Assembly (NCBI RefSeq): GCF_003501885.1
Contig: NZ_QWFA01000017.1
Span: forward strand, 1 to 47,939
Length of the DNA: 47,939 nt
Source: Streptomyces globisporus
Lineage (GTDB): Bacteria; Actinomycetota; Actinomycetes; Streptomycetales; Streptomycetaceae
Direction of reading: 5' to 3'
In this document: positions 15,292-27,140 of the stretch, piece after piece
How positions within the stretch are numbered: the first letter of the stretch is position 1
How the letters are laid out: each line of letters starts with the position of its first letter
Notes under the pieces: model-generated
The model's database searches: none
What the model was told of the DNA's origin: nothing
Seen by the model: only the letters and a program-made list of their open reading frames with translations
Made by a program: the position numbers and the translations under genes

Positions 15292-16191
15292 TCATGCGGT
15301 TCTGCCGGCCGTGCGGGGCTCGCGCTGCCTGCTGGCGCGGGACTTTCCCTCACCGTCTGCGGACGAGGCACGGACGGCCGTCAGGGTGAAGGCCAGAGCC
15401 CCGGCGGACACGATCGCGAGGAGGACAAGGCCCATCGCGTACGACTCGAACAGCCCGAACAGCGACCCCATGACCAGCGGTGGCAGGAACCCGCCCAGTC
15501 CGCCCGCGGCGCCGACCACTCCGGTCAGCGACGGGGTGCGCAGAGCCACCGGGGCGAAGGTCGCCCCGCTGCCGGCGCCGAGTGCGGCGGCCATGGCCAG
15601 GAAGGCGATAGTGCCCACGGGGGCTGAGGCGAGGGTGAACGCCGGCGCGACAGCACCGGCCACGACCGTGACCGGGGAGCCGGTCGGCACGCGGACCGGG
15701 CCGATCCGGTCGGACAGCCAGCCACCGAACGGGCGTTTCGCCACCGCGAGGAGAACGAACCCGGCCATACGGTTCGCCACGTCGGCCTGTGAGGCCGTAA
15801 CCGGTCTTGAGGTAGGTCGGCAGGTAGACGGAGAAGGCTACGTAGCCGCCGAACGCAACCGCGTACAGTGCGGACGCCTGCCAGGTGACGGGCAGCCGGA
15901 GGGTGGCGGCCAGACGGCGTGCGGCGCGCTCGGCCGGCACGGACCGGTCGGGCGCGTCACGGCGCAGGGAGCGGCGGCCGCGGCGTACACCGCGAGAACC
16001 GCCGCGGTGATCAGGAACGGCGTGGACAAGCTGTGGGCGTCGACCAGTTTCACCGTGGTCAGGGCGCTGATGGCGGTGCCGCCCATACTCGCGCCGAAAA
16101 CCCTGATGGCGAGACCGCGCCGCTCGGGCGGGAACCAGGCGTTGACTGCCGGGATGCGCAGAAGGGGCCGACCGGCCCTACTCGGCGGCAC
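15292..16191 (-). pseudogene. NarK-type nitrate/nitrite transporter (MFS), truncated and frameshifted
   Basis: Three successive minus-strand frames together give the last two thirds of a NarK-like MFS protein. These are INAWFPPERRGLAI-like NAWFPPERRGLAIRVFGASM to SALTTVKLVDAHSLSTPF (about 16150-15960), LRLPVTWQASALYAVAFGGY to LPTYLKTGYGLT (about 15900-15790), and ANRMAGFVLLAVAKRPFGGW with SDRIGPVRV to the C-terminus (15780-15292). At least two frame changes separate them. The first about 130 residues are missing and replaced by the divergent split-barrel gene. Mycobacterial narK2 is a DosR-regulon member, so this is probably a former member of the cluster. Confidence 0.8.
16164..16179. promoter_or_regulatory. 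Palindromic box upstream of the split-barrel gene
   Basis: GGGGCCGACCGGCCCT is a near-perfect copy of the cluster palindrome. It ends 35 bp before the ATG at 16215, so it overlaps or adjoins the promoter of that gene. It also lies at the broken 5' end of the divergent narK remnant. Confidence 0.6.
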
Positions 16192-16214
16192 ACCGCGACG
16201 CGGAGAATGGTGGG

Positions 16215-16637
16215 ATGCTCGAGAACGACGCCATTCGCATTCTCGACCGGCTGGAATCCCTTCGTCTGCTGGCCAAAGTGCCGCTCGGCCGGGTCGTGTA
16301 CACCCGGCAGGCGCTGCCCGCGGTCCTCCCGGTCAACTTCTTCCTGGACGAGGACGACTCCGTTCTGCTGTACACCTCGGCTGTCTCCGACCTCGTGCAG
16401 GCCATTGAAGGCGCCGTGGTCGCTTTCGAGGCTGACGAGTTCAGCGCGGCGACCCGGTCGGGCTGGAGCGTGGTCGTCACCGGCCGGGCCGGCGTGGTGG
16501 CCGAGCCCGCCGAGCACGAACGGCTCTCGCAGTCCGGGCCGCATTCCTGGATGCCCGTACGGGACGGTGTCTTCGTGCGCATCGAGTCCGAGTTGGTCAC
16601 GGGACGCGAGATCACTGGCACGCGTACCGCCGGATGA
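16215..16637 (+). CDS. Pyridoxamine 5'-phosphate oxidase-like FMN split-barrel protein
   Basis: The product is 140 residues. It shows the split beta-barrel pattern of the PNPOx-like family: LRLLAKVPLGRVVYTRQALPAVLPVNF, DSVLLYTSAVSDLVQAIEGAVVAFEADEF, GWSVVVTGRAGVVAEPAEHE and an arginine-containing end VRIESELVTGREITG. Such small proteins bind FMN or F420 and act as reductases or flavin-sequestering proteins. A paralogue lies at 29034 with the same motif order. The ATG at 16215 is chosen because the family-like sequence begins immediately after it; SD is CGGAGAATGG. A cluster box is directly upstream, so hypoxic induction is inferred. Confidence 0.88.
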   Translation: MLENDAIRILDRLESLRLLAKVPLGRVVYTRQALPAVLPVNFFLDEDDSVLLYTSAVSDLVQAIEGAVVAFEADEFSAATRSGWSVVVTGRAGVVAEPAEHERLSQSGPHSWMPVRDGVFVRIESELVTGREITGTRTAG

Positions 16638-16696
16638 GGCGGAAGCCGCGGGCGTTTCCGCATGCCTGTCCGGTCTGCGCAGCCAACCGGACACGG

Positions 16697-17706
16697 TCAA
16701 CCGGGCGGGGCGGCCCTCCCACCGGAGACTGCCGGCCTGGGCGATGCGGCGTACGCGGCCGCGCGTGGGGTGCGGCTGCCCTCGGGGCCGTACCCGAACC
16801 GGATCAGCAACTGTGGGCACCGCTGCTGCGAACCGCTCACCGCCGCCCGCAGATCCATCCATTCCATCGCCTGGTGCAGCACGGAGGTGCGTAGCCCGTA
16901 CGAGGTCGCCGTGAGCAGCACGTGTTGCAGCGCTTGGCCCGCCCTCAGCCAGTCCTGGTGCCGGTCCCGCGCCGTCCACAACAGTGCTACCTGCGTGTGG
17001 CGTTCGAAGTGCAGGGCAGGAAGGTGCGGCACAGGTAGCTGACCGGTGAAGTCCCGCATCGGTATCCGGCCGGACGCGTCCAGGGCTCCCACCGCGGTGA
17101 CGGGGATGCCGTACCCGGAGTCGAGTCCTGGGGCGGTGAGCCAGCGGTGCGCCTCTGCCGTGCGGCCGGGGTGGGAGGCGTTCGGACCTCGCCCGCCTGG
17201 GTCAACCGCAGCAGACGGCTGGTCCTTACGATGTCGGGGACCTCAAGACGCGCGCCCTGCGTGTGCGCCGCAGTGATCATCTCCGTCACGATCGCTTCAG
17301 GCACGGGGCGGCCGGTGAAGGGCATCCGGCTGCTGTGACGCCGTTCGACGGCCTCGTACAGCGGCCGCAAGGACGGGGGTCCATCCTCGCCGCCCCCGGC
17401 CAGGTGCACGGTGGCGAGCAGGTCGGGATCGTCAGCGGCTGGCAGCAGCCGGACGACGGGCCGCCAGCCCAGGTGCGCCGCGGCCACCCGGAGATTGAAG
17501 ACGGCCGCGCCCACAGAGATGTGGCGGGCACGGAGGTCGGGATCGGTCATCGGTAGCCGCCGTCCGGCAACGGCACGGAACTCGACCGTCCTGGTGTCCG
17601 CGTCCAGGCCGAACCGCCAGGGCTGCGTGTTGTGGATCGACGGCGCGGCCACCGCTGCGGCCAGCAGGGTCTGGACGGCTGTGGCATCGATTTCCCGGGT
17701 CCTCAT
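16697..17706 (-). pseudogene. Acg-type nitroreductase, single frameshift
   Basis: The N-terminal two thirds (ATG 17706 with SD GAAGGAGAG) read APSIHNTQPWRFGLDADT, ISVGAAVFNLRVAAAHLGW and SSRMPFTGRPVPEAIVTEMI up to LLRLTQAGEV. Near 17180 the frame breaks, and the rest continues in another frame: GRTAEAHRWLTAPGLDSGYG, GRIPMRDFTGQLPVPHLPAL, HQDWLRAGQALQHVLLTATS to TGA 16697. Together they make a full-length Acg-family nitroreductase (about 330 aa) like the intact gene at 19520-20512. These FMN enzymes are dormancy-associated in mycobacteria. It is either a recent pseudogene or a sequencing error in the CGGCCGGGGTGGGAGGCG stretch. Confidence 0.8.
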
Positions 17707-18043
17707 GGCGACTCTCCTTCGCAAGCTCTCCGCGTGTCACCCACTCTGCGGCGCCCTGCCTGCTCACGGGAGGGTTGGGCGGCCCCTCCCTGCCCGCCAC
17801 ACGGCCCCGAACCGTGGTCCGCCGGGTCCAGGGGCAGGGCGGGGCCGCCCAGCACAACCCGGAGCGAGGCCGAGTGAGGACGGCAGGCGTACTCAGGGCA
17901 AGGACCTCCGCAGGCGGCTCGTCGAGCAGCTACCGGTGGTTGGCGACGGCGGCCGCTCCTCGCCGCCGCCGGGCAGCAGTAGCTCGTACAGCCTCCGTCG
18001 CTGATCAGGTCGCCGGCCCCTACGTCCCCCGTGCCGCCTGTGC
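17707..18043. other. Intergenic region upstream of the frameshifted nitroreductase
   Basis: About 340 bp, no supported gene. It contains GC-rich inverted segments (GGGCGGCCCC near 17775, GGCGGGGCCGCCC near 17836) that could be a terminator of the flavohemoglobin gene or degenerate boxes. No clean copy of the cluster palindrome was found. Confidence 0.3.
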
Positions 18044-19249
18044 TCAGGCTTCCGAGTGGGCCAGCCACAGGTCGGGGCCGAAGACCTCGTAGCGGATGTG
18101 GCGCGCCGGGACGCCCGACTGGATCAGCTGTGCCCTGACGGCCCGCATGAAGGGCAGTGAGCCGCACAGGTAGACATCGGTGTCGGCGGACAGGTTCAGC
18201 CGTTTGAGGTCCATCAGACCGGAGTGGGCGCCGGGCTCGGCAGCGGCGTTCTGCTCGTACCAGAACTCTGCCCGGGCGGCGGGCAGGCTGCCGACCAGGC
18301 GGTGGGTGTCCGGGAGCAAGGCATGGTCTGCCGGAGAGCGATCGGCGTGCAGCACCATGACCGGGCGGGTGGCTCCGGTCGCCGCGAGGTGTTCGAGCAT
18401 GCCGACCATCGGGGTGCAGCCGATGCCCGCCGAGATCAGCAGCAGAGGGCTGTCTGCCTCGTCGAGGACCACATCGCCGAACGGAGCGGACAGGGTGAGT
18501 TGGTCACCGGCCCCGACGGCGCGGTGCAACTGGGTGGACACCTCGCCCTCGGGCGCGTCGGACAGGCTCGCCACCCGCTTCACGGTGACCCGGCGCAGCT
18601 GGTCGCCAGGGGCGCCCGACAGGCTGTACTGGCGCACCTGGTGTATGCCGTCGGGCATCCGCACCCTGACGCTGACGTACTGGCCGGCGCGGACGGGCGG
18701 CACGGGGTCCTCGTCGGCCGGGCGCAGCAGGAAGGAGACCACGTCGGGGGTCTCCTCGCGCCGTTCCACCACCGTCCACTGCCGCCAGGGGTGACGGGGG
18801 TCGACCTGCGCCTCCTGATAGAGACGGGTCTCCTGGGCGATCAGGGCGCCGGCCATGAGCCAGTACACCTCGTCCCAGGCGGCGGCCACCTGGGGCGTGA
18901 CCGCTTCGCCGAGCACCTCCGCGATGGCACCGAAGAGGTACTTGTGGACGATCGTGTACTGGTCCTCGGTCACCCCGAGCGCGGCATGCTTATGGGCGAT
19001 CCGGGAAAGCAGGGCGTCCGGCCTGGTCTCGGGATCGGCGAGCAGCGCCTGCGCGAAGGCGGCGATGGAACCGGCAAGAGCACGGCGCTGACCACCGTTT
19101 GCCTGGTTGCCGCGGTTGAACAGCCCGTCCAGCAGTTCGGGCTGCTCGGCGAACATGGTGCCGTAGAACCGAGCCGTGATCTCGTCCAGAGCCCCGCCGA
19201 CGGCGGGCAGGGTTGCGCGGACGACGGCGGCCGAATCGGGCGAAAGCAT
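18044..19249 (-). CDS. Flavohemoglobin (NO dioxygenase)
   Basis: The product is 401 residues. An N-terminal globin domain (MLSPDSAAVVRATLPAVGGA; proximal heme His in LLSRIAHKHAALGV) is fused to an FAD domain (AGQYVSVRV, RQYSLSGAPG) and an NAD(P)H domain (LLLISAGIGCTPMVGMLEHL, DVYLCGSLPFMRAVRAQL). The protein oxidises NO to nitrate with O2 and NAD(P)H in the cytoplasm, and under low oxygen can reduce NO. The ATG at 19249 is chosen for its SD GAGGAGACC; the upstream open frame is not globin-like. Two cluster palindromes lie 72-110 bp upstream. It fits NO/nitrite management during hypoxia. Confidence 0.94.
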   Translation of the reverse strand: MLSPDSAAVVRATLPAVGGALDEITARFYGTMFAEQPELLDGLFNRGNQANGGQRRALAGSIAAFAQALLADPETRPDALLSRIAHKHAALGVTEDQYTIVHKYLFGAIAEVLGEAVTPQVAAAWDEVYWLMAGALIAQETRLYQEAQVDPRHPWRQWTVVERREETPDVVSFLLRPADEDPVPPVRAGQYVSVRVRMPDGIHQVRQYSLSGAPGDQLRRVTVKRVASLSDAPEGEVSTQLHRAVGAGDQLTLSAPFGDVVLDEADSPLLLISAGIGCTPMVGMLEHLAATGATRPVMVLHADRSPADHALLPDTHRLVGSLPAARAEFWYEQNAAAEPGAHSGLMDLKRLNLSADTDVYLCGSLPFMRAVRAQLIQSGVPARHIRYEVFGPDLWLAHSEA

Positions 19250-19320
19250 GGGTCTCCTCGACAAGGTGGTGTGCAGGGGAACTGTGCTCACCATCCTGGG
19301 GGTCCTGGTGCCGGGCCAGA

Positions 19321-19358
19321 TGGGCCGATCGGCCTTCCCTGTGGGGCCGACCGGCTCC
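19321..19358. promoter_or_regulatory. Pair of palindromic boxes upstream of the flavohemoglobin gene
   Basis: TGGGCCGATCGGCCTT (19321-19336) and GGGGCCGACCGGCTCC (19343-19358) are two strong copies of the cluster palindrome offset by 22 bp, about two helical turns. Two response-regulator dimers could therefore bind the same face of the DNA. Confidence 0.65.
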
Positions 19359-19519
19359 GGGGGCCCCGGAGTCAGGCAACTAACCCGTCGGCCGGGTCGT
19401 GGAAGCGCGGAAGGCCCTACCACCCCTCGTACGGAACGGGCCGTGCGTGCTCGCCCGGGTTTCCGGGGCGGCCGGCGGCGCCTGACGCGCGCAAGTCCTC
19501 ACACGTCGGCGAGGCCCGG

Positions 19520-20512
19520 TCACGTGAGGCGCAGAACGTCCTTCACCGGGCGGCGGGGGGTGGCCGGGCCCCTCGGGCCGTAGCCGATACGCAGCACCAT
19601 CTGCACTTGCCCCAAGCCCGATCCCGGGTCGCGTACCAGCAGCCGCAGCTCTGCGGTCTCCAGCGCGTGGGAGGTCAGAGAGGTCGCCAGCTCGGCCAGG
19701 GTGGCCTCCAGCAGTACTCGTTCCAGTGCCTGCCCGGCGTGCAACCAGTCCTCAGGGCCGTCACCGGAGGTGCTCAGCAAGGCCAGGTGCGGGGTGAACT
19801 CGAAGGTGGTGGTGCCACGGTCGGCCACCGGCCGACGTCCGGCGAAGTCCCGTACGGGGGCTCTGCCGTCCCGTTTGCGGGGCCCGAAGGCGTACTCGGG
19901 GACGCCGTCGACGGCCGTGTCCGCTTCCGGACCGAGCCGCGTCCAGCGGATGAGGTCCTCGCGGGCGCCGGGGTCCATGGCGTCCCGGCTCTCCGCGTCG
20001 CGAACCAGGTCGAGCACCGTCTCGGCGTGCCAGGGGCCGGGGAAGTGCAGAGCTGCGGACTCGCGCGCGGCGGCGTCCTGCAGCATGCTCCGTACATCTG
20101 CGGGAATGTCCGTCTCCGCGAAGGGGTGACGGCTGGTGTGCCGCTGCCGGATCCCCGCGTGCAGCCGCGCCAGGGCATCGTCCCGCTCGTGCCCGGCCTG
20201 CTCGGCCAGATGGACGGCGGCGAGCAACAGCGGGTCCTGCGGCTCGGGCAGCAGCCGGACGTCCGGGGCGAGGCCCGCGTGCGCGGCGGCGACACGCAGA
20301 TTGAACAGCGCGGCCCCACAGCCGATGTGCAGCGCCCGGTTACCGGGATCGGAGCGCGGCATGGCCCGCTCGTCATCGGCGTACAGCAGCAGGAGACTCT
20401 CGCCTCTCAGGAAGCGGAAGCGCCACGGCTGCGCGTTGTGCATGGAGGGTGCCGCCGTGGCCGCGGCCACCAAGGTAACCACCGTCTCCTCATCGACATG
20501 CCGCAATGCCAC
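19520..20512 (-). CDS. Acg-type nitroreductase family protein
   Basis: The product is 330 residues from a GTG at 20512 (SD GAGGAGGAG). Family marks are AAPSMHNAQPWRFRFLRG, NRALHIGCGAALFNLRVAAA, RQRHTSRHPFAETDIPADVR, RAPVRDFAGRRPV, EDWLHAGQALERVLLEATLA and the C-terminal VQMVLRIGYGPRGPATPRRP. The Acg subfamily (mycobacterial Rv2032/Rv3131/Rv3127) is a fused-monomer variant of FMN nitroreductases. Several members keep flavin but show little nitroreductase activity and may store flavin. It is separated from the flavohemoglobin gene by a region with boxes and is probably transcribed from its own promoter. Confidence 0.9.
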   Translation of the reverse strand: MALRHVDEETVVTLVAAATAAPSMHNAQPWRFRFLRGESLLLLYADDERAMPRSDPGNRALHIGCGAALFNLRVAAAHAGLAPDVRLLPEPQDPLLLAAVHLAEQAGHERDDALARLHAGIRQRHTSRHPFAETDIPADVRSMLQDAAARESAALHFPGPWHAETVLDLVRDAESRDAMDPGAREDLIRWTRLGPEADTAVDGVPEYAFGPRKRDGRAPVRDFAGRRPVADRGTTTFEFTPHLALLSTSGDGPEDWLHAGQALERVLLEATLAELATSLTSHALETAELRLLVRDPGSGLGQVQMVLRIGYGPRGPATPRRPVKDVLRLT

Positions 20513-20945
20513 GTCTCCTCCTCACTCGTACCGGAACGCGGTCTCCACTTACCGGGTACCCAGTGAGCGGACCAGTGGACACAGCACATCACCGCCATGG
20601 GCGCTCCGCACCCTGCGGGCCCACTCCGGTGTCCATCTCAGGAGAGCCCGTGGCTCTGGGCCATCGGAACAGCGGCTGCCGCCGACGCGCGACGTCCACG
20701 GCCCCCGGCAGAGCACGCCGGTGGCGGGCGATGCGGGGCACAGGCGCTGAAGCCCACTCGGCTCCGGAGCGAAGACCGCCGCAGACCGGCTCGCCCCACC
20801 GCGCCGGTATCTGTCCGTGGGAGGCCGAAGGTCCCGCCGATCGGGGCCGCACGGGGCCCGCCCGGTGCCCTGTCCGGCACTGATCGCCACCGGTCCGTAC
20901 GACGAGTATCGGCAGTGACGAGACCGTCCGACGAGAGGACCTGCG
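20513..20945. other. Divergent promoter region between the nitroreductase and pflB
   Basis: 433 bp with no supported gene. It must hold the promoters of the minus-strand nitroreductase and of pflBA. The only clear regulatory sequence is the box at 20842-20860, about 85 bp before pflB. Confidence 0.45.
20842..20860. promoter_or_regulatory. Palindromic box upstream of pflB
   Basis: CGGGGCCGCACGGGGCCCG contains GGGGCCG and GGGCCC half-sites with a one-base-longer centre than the other boxes. An overlapping looser copy (AGGTCCCGCCGATCGG, 20829-20844) precedes it. It is 85 bp upstream of the pflB ATG. Confidence 0.45.
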
Positions 20946-23204
20946 ATGACCGCGACGGTGACAGCCGCCCCCCGGACCGCCGACGCCTGGCGACAGTTCA
21001 CGGGGAGCGGGTGGCGTGCGCGTATCGACGTGCGTGACTTCATCCAGGCCAACTACACGCCCTACGAGGGCGACGCCGCCTTCCTGACGGGTGCCACGGA
21101 CCGCACGCGGGCGGTATGGGGGAAGGTCAGCGCGCTGTTCCCCGAGGAGCGGCGCAAGGGCGTCCTGGACGTGGACACCGCCACGCCCTCCACCATCACC
21201 TCGCACGCCCCCGGCTGGATCGACCGTGACCGTGAGCTGATCGTCGGGCTGCAGACCGATGCGCCGCTGAAGCGGGCGATCATGCCCAACGGCGGCCTGC
21301 GCATGGTGGAGAACGGGCTGAAGGCGTACGGCTACGAGCCCGACCCGTTCGTGACGCGGGTGTTCGACACGTACCGCAAGACCCACAACGCCGGCGTGTT
21401 CGACGCCTACACCCCGGCGATGCGCGCCGCCCGCAGGGTCGGGATCATCACCGGACTGCCGGATGCCTACGGTCGTGGCCGGATCATCGGGGACTACCGG
21501 CGCGTCGCCCTCTACGGCACCGACCGGCTCATCGAGGCCAAGCGCGCCGAACGCGACGGCCTCGACGGCAGGCCGTCCACCGCGGACGTCATCCGCGACC
21601 GGGAGGAACTCGCCGAACAGATTCGGGCTCTGGGCGAGCTGACGGCGATGGCGGCGACGTACGGCTGTGACGTCAGCCGTCCCGCGGCTACCGCGCACGA
21701 GGCCGTGCAGTGGCTCTACCTCGGCTACCTGGCCGCTGTGAAGGAGCAGAACGGCGCGGCGATGTCGCTCGGCCGGACCTCCACCTTCCTGGACGTCTAC
21801 CTGCAGCGCGATGTGGACGGGGGAATCCTCGACGAGACGCGAGCCCAGGAACTGATCGACGACTTCGTCATCAAGCTCCGCATCGTCCGCTTCCTGCGCA
21901 CCCCCGAGTACGACACGCTGTTCTCCGGCGACCCGACCTGGGTGACGGAGTCCATCGGCGGCATCGGTGCCGACGGCCGCCCGCTGGTCACCCGCACCTC
22001 CTTCCGCTTCCTGCAGACCCTGTACAACCTCGGCCCCGCCCCGGAACCGAACCTGACCGTGCTGTGGTCCTCGCGGCTCCCGGACGGCTTCAAGAAGTTC
22101 TGCGCCCAGGTGTCCATCGACACCAGCGCCGTCCAGTACGAGTCGGACGACCTGATGCGGACACGCACCGGCGACGACACCGCGATCGCCTGCTGTGTCT
22201 CCGCCATGGCGGTGGGCAGGCAGATGCAGTTCTTCGGAGCCCGCGTCAACCTCGCCAAGGCACTGCTGTACGCCGTCAACGGTGGCCAGGACGAGATGAC
22301 CGGCGACCAGATCACCCCCGAGATGCCGCCCCTGACCGGCGAGTACCTCGACTACGACGAGCTGTCGGCCGCGTACGACCGCGTTCTGGACTGGCTCGCG
22401 CAGACGTACGTCGACGCGCTCAACGTCATCCACTACATGCACGACAAGTACGCCTACGAGCGCATCGAGATGGCGCTGCACGACTACCCCGTTCACCGCT
22501 TCATGGCCTGCGGCATCGCCGGCCTGTCCGTCGCCGTGGACAGCCTGTCCGCTGTCAAGCACGCCCGTGTCAAGGTCTTCCGCGACCGGACGGGGCTGGC
22601 CGTGGACTTCCGGACCGAGGGGGAGTTCCCGGTGTACGGCAACAACGACGACCGTGCCGACAGCATCGCCGTCGACCTGGTGGAGTCGTTCATGGCGAAG
22701 GTGCGCGAGCACCCCGCCTACCGCGACGCGGAGCACACCCAGTCCGTGCTGACCATCACCTCCAACGTCGTGTACGGCAAGCACACCGGCAACACCCCTG
22801 ACGGCCGGCGCGCCGGACAGCCCTTCGCTCCCGGGGCCAACCCGATGAACGGCCGCGACAAGCACGGCGTGGCCGCCTCCGCCCTCTCGGTGGCCAAGCT
22901 GCCCTACGACGCCGCACGGGACGGCATCTCCCTGACCACCACGATCACCCCGGAGGGACTGGGGCACGTCCCCGGGGAACGCGCCAGTCACCTGGTCGGC
23001 ATCCTCGACGCCTACGTATCCGCGGGCGGCTTCCACATGAACGTCAACGTGCTGAACCGGGCCGTGCTGGAGGACGCCATGGAGCACCCGGAGAAGTACC
23101 CCGAGCTGACCATCAGGGTCTCCGGCTACGCGGTGAACTTCGTCCGCCTGACCCGCGAGCAGCAGCTCGACGTGATCAGCCGCACCTTCCACGGAGCACG
23201 GTGA
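20946..23204 (+). CDS. pflB: Pyruvate formate-lyase (formate C-acetyltransferase)
   Basis: The product is 752 residues, the usual PflB length. It is a glycyl-radical enzyme that splits pyruvate with CoA into acetyl-CoA and formate without oxygen. The active-site cysteine pair is in [15 protein letters not shown] (C416-C417). The glycyl radical site is in RVSGYAVNF (G727), 25 residues from the end. Other conserved parts are [40 protein letters not shown] and [15 protein letters not shown]. The start ATG 20946 follows GAGAGGACCTGCG. It overlaps pflA by 4 bp, so both are made together. The radical enzyme is destroyed by O2, so it can only act under anoxia; acetyl-CoA would feed AdhE. Confidence 0.96.
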   Translation: MTATVTAAPRTADAWRQFTGSGWRARIDVRDFIQANYTPYEGDAAFLTGATDRTRAVWGKVSALFPEERRKGVLDVDTATPSTITSHAPGWIDRDRELIVGLQTDAPLKRAIMPNGGLRMVENGLKAYGYEPDPFVTRVFDTYRKTHNAGVFDAYTPAMRAARRVGIITGLPDAYGRGRIIGDYRRVALYGTDRLIEAKRAERDGLDGRPSTADVIRDREELAEQIRALGELTAMAATYGCDVSRPAATAHEAVQWLYLGYLAAVKEQNGAAMSLGRTSTFLDVYLQRDVDGGILDETRAQELIDDFVIKLRIVRFLRTPEYDTLFSGDPTWVTESIGGIGADGRPLVTRTSFRFLQTLYNLGPAPEPNLTVLWSSRLPDGFKKFCAQVSIDTSAVQYESDDLMRTRTGDDTAIACCVSAMAVGRQMQFFGARVNLAKALLYAVNGGQDEMTGDQITPEMPPLTGEYLDYDELSAAYDRVLDWLAQTYVDALNVIHYMHDKYAYERIEMALHDYPVHRFMACGIAGLSVAVDSLSAVKHARVKVFRDRTGLAVDFRTEGEFPVYGNNDDRADSIAVDLVESFMAKVREHPAYRDAEHTQSVLTITSNVVYGKHTGNTPDGRRAGQPFAPGANPMNGRDKHGVAASALSVAKLPYDAARDGISLTTTITPEGLGHVPGERASHLVGILDAYVSAGGFHMNVNVLNRAVLEDAMEHPEKYPELTIRVSGYAVNFVRLTREQQLDVISRTFHGAR

Positions 23205-23938
23205 GCACCGTGACGACAGGCCGGATCCACTCCTGGGACCTGTCCACCGGCGTGGACGGTCCCGGGACCCGGTTCGTGCTCTTCGTGAGCGGCTGCCCAC
23301 TGCGCTGCCTGTACTGCGCCAATCCCGACACCTGGCACATGCGCGACGGGCGGGAGGCCACCGTCGACGAGGTGATGGCGGAGATCGGCACGTACAGGAG
23401 CTTCATCACCACGGCCGGTGGCGGGGTCACCCTCACCGGCGGTGAACCCCTGCTCCAGCCGGCCTTTACCGGGACGCTCCTGCGCCGCTGCAAGGAGGCC
23501 GGTCTGCACACGGCCCTCGACACGTCCGGACTCCTGGGGGCCCGGGCCTCGGACGAGCTCCTCGCCGACACCGACCTGGTGCTCCTCGACATCAAGTCGT
23601 TCGACACCACCACCTACAGGAAGCTGACCGGCGGCGCACTCGCCCCCACCCTGAGTTTCGTGCACCGCCTGGAGCGGCTGGGCAAGCGTGTGTGGATCAG
23701 GTACGTCCTGGTACCCGGCTGGACCGACGACGCATCCGCCGTCGACGGGCTTGCCGCGTTCCTCTCCGGCCTGGGCTGCGTGGAGCGGGTCGACGTCCTG
23801 CCGTTCCACAAGCTCGGCGCCGCCAAGTACGACGCACTGGGCGTCCCCTTCCCTCTGCGTGACACGCCGATTCCCGGCCCGGCGCTGGTGGACCGAGTAC
23901 GGGGTCAGTTCCGCGAGCATGGGCTCGTGGCCCACTGA
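23201..23938 (+). CDS. pflA: Pyruvate formate-lyase activating enzyme (radical SAM)
   Basis: The product is 245 residues from GTG 23201 (overlapping the pflB stop as GTGA); a GTG at 23210 is an alternative. The radical SAM cluster motif C-x3-C-x2-C is in [16 protein letters not shown]. Other marks are [27 protein letters not shown]-like [47 protein letters not shown] and [17 protein letters not shown]. It uses a 4Fe-4S cluster and S-adenosylmethionine to place the radical on G727 of PflB. Translational coupling supports a dedicated pair. Confidence 0.96.
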   Translation: MSTVTTGRIHSWDLSTGVDGPGTRFVLFVSGCPLRCLYCANPDTWHMRDGREATVDEVMAEIGTYRSFITTAGGGVTLTGGEPLLQPAFTGTLLRRCKEAGLHTALDTSGLLGARASDELLADTDLVLLDIKSFDTTTYRKLTGGALAPTLSFVHRLERLGKRVWIRYVLVPGWTDDASAVDGLAAFLSGLGCVERVDVLPFHKLGAAKYDALGVPFPLRDTPIPGPALVDRVRGQFREHGLVAH

Positions 23939-23951
23939 CGCGGGCGAAAGT

Positions 23952-23967
23952 GGGGCCGATCGGCCCT
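23952..23967. promoter_or_regulatory. Palindromic box upstream of the response regulator
   Basis: GGGGCCGATCGGCCCT is one of the best copies in the window, 64 bp before the regulator ATG at 24031 and just after the pflA stop. It suggests autoregulation of the two-component operon. A weaker half (GGTCCCGGGCTGTCC) follows. Confidence 0.65.
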
Positions 23968-24030
23968 GGTCCCGGGCTGTCCGAGAAGATGAGGATGTCG
24001 GCACAGGACGAGGCATACGAGGAGCGGTCG

Positions 24031-26608
<2,578 letters not shown>

Positions 26609-27140
26609 AGCGCGGCTCGGCTGCTGAGCGGTCCTTCGGCCTCTTTCCTCGGCGGCCCGGTCGGCGTCCGTCCCGTTGCGGCTCTCCCCTTTCTGTGTGG
26701 CACGCGGCGCCGGTCGGTTCCCGGCGGTCCTGGTAGGGGCATCGTGCGCCCTTTCACGAGGGTGGCCTGAGCGCCAGGGCAGACGTGGTGCAGGGGCGGC
26801 AGGACCCGGCAGCTCCGACCGGTCATTCCCGTGGCGAGACGTTGAGCGTGGCGGGGCTCCTCGATACTCCTTTGTTTACAGGTCCGAGTCGGCAGATGCG
26901 TACAGGTCCGAGTCGGCAGAGCCCGGGATGAAGCCTGCCCGGCCCCGGCCCGTGGCCGCGCGTGCGCGCGGGCCTTGCGGGACTGGTCCGTCCTATTCGC
27001 TCGACCGTCCTGAACGACCCTTCATTTAGGGGCCGTTCAGCCTTGGGCTGCGGACCTTCGGCGTCGGGTGCGCGGTGGCGCGGGCCGGAAGAGTGAGCGA
27101 TGTCGGGAACCACTCGGACAGTGCTGAAGGGACCATCGTC
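26609..27140. other. Intergenic region with a short tandem repeat and a weak box
   Basis: 532 bp with no supported gene. It contains a 20-bp direct repeat (26877-26920) and an imperfect cluster box AGGGGCCGTTCAGCCT at 27028-27043, about 100 bp before the DoxX-like start. GGGACTGGTCCG near 26983 also resembles a half of a DosR-type site. Confidence 0.45.
26877..26920 (+). repeat. Two direct 20-bp repeats, 24-bp period
   Basis: TACAGGTCCGAGTCGGCAGA occurs at 26877-26896 and again, identically, at 26901-26920, separated by TGCG. Each unit contains the imperfect dyad GGTCCGAGTCGG. It could be a tandem protein-binding site for the DoxX-like promoter or a replication slippage product. Confidence 0.7.

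Noticed and set aside
18224..20566. A 780-codon plus-strand frame opposite the flavohemoglobin and nitroreductase genes
   Set aside because: Shadow frame; runs through operators and both genes.
20589..23300. A 903-codon open frame antisense to pflB-pflA
   Set aside because: It is the GC-frame shadow of two strongly conserved enzymes; its translation is low-complexity with no domain pattern.
26877..26920. Possible start of a CRISPR array (two identical 20-bp units)
   Set aside because: Only two units, 4-bp spacer and no cas genes in the window.
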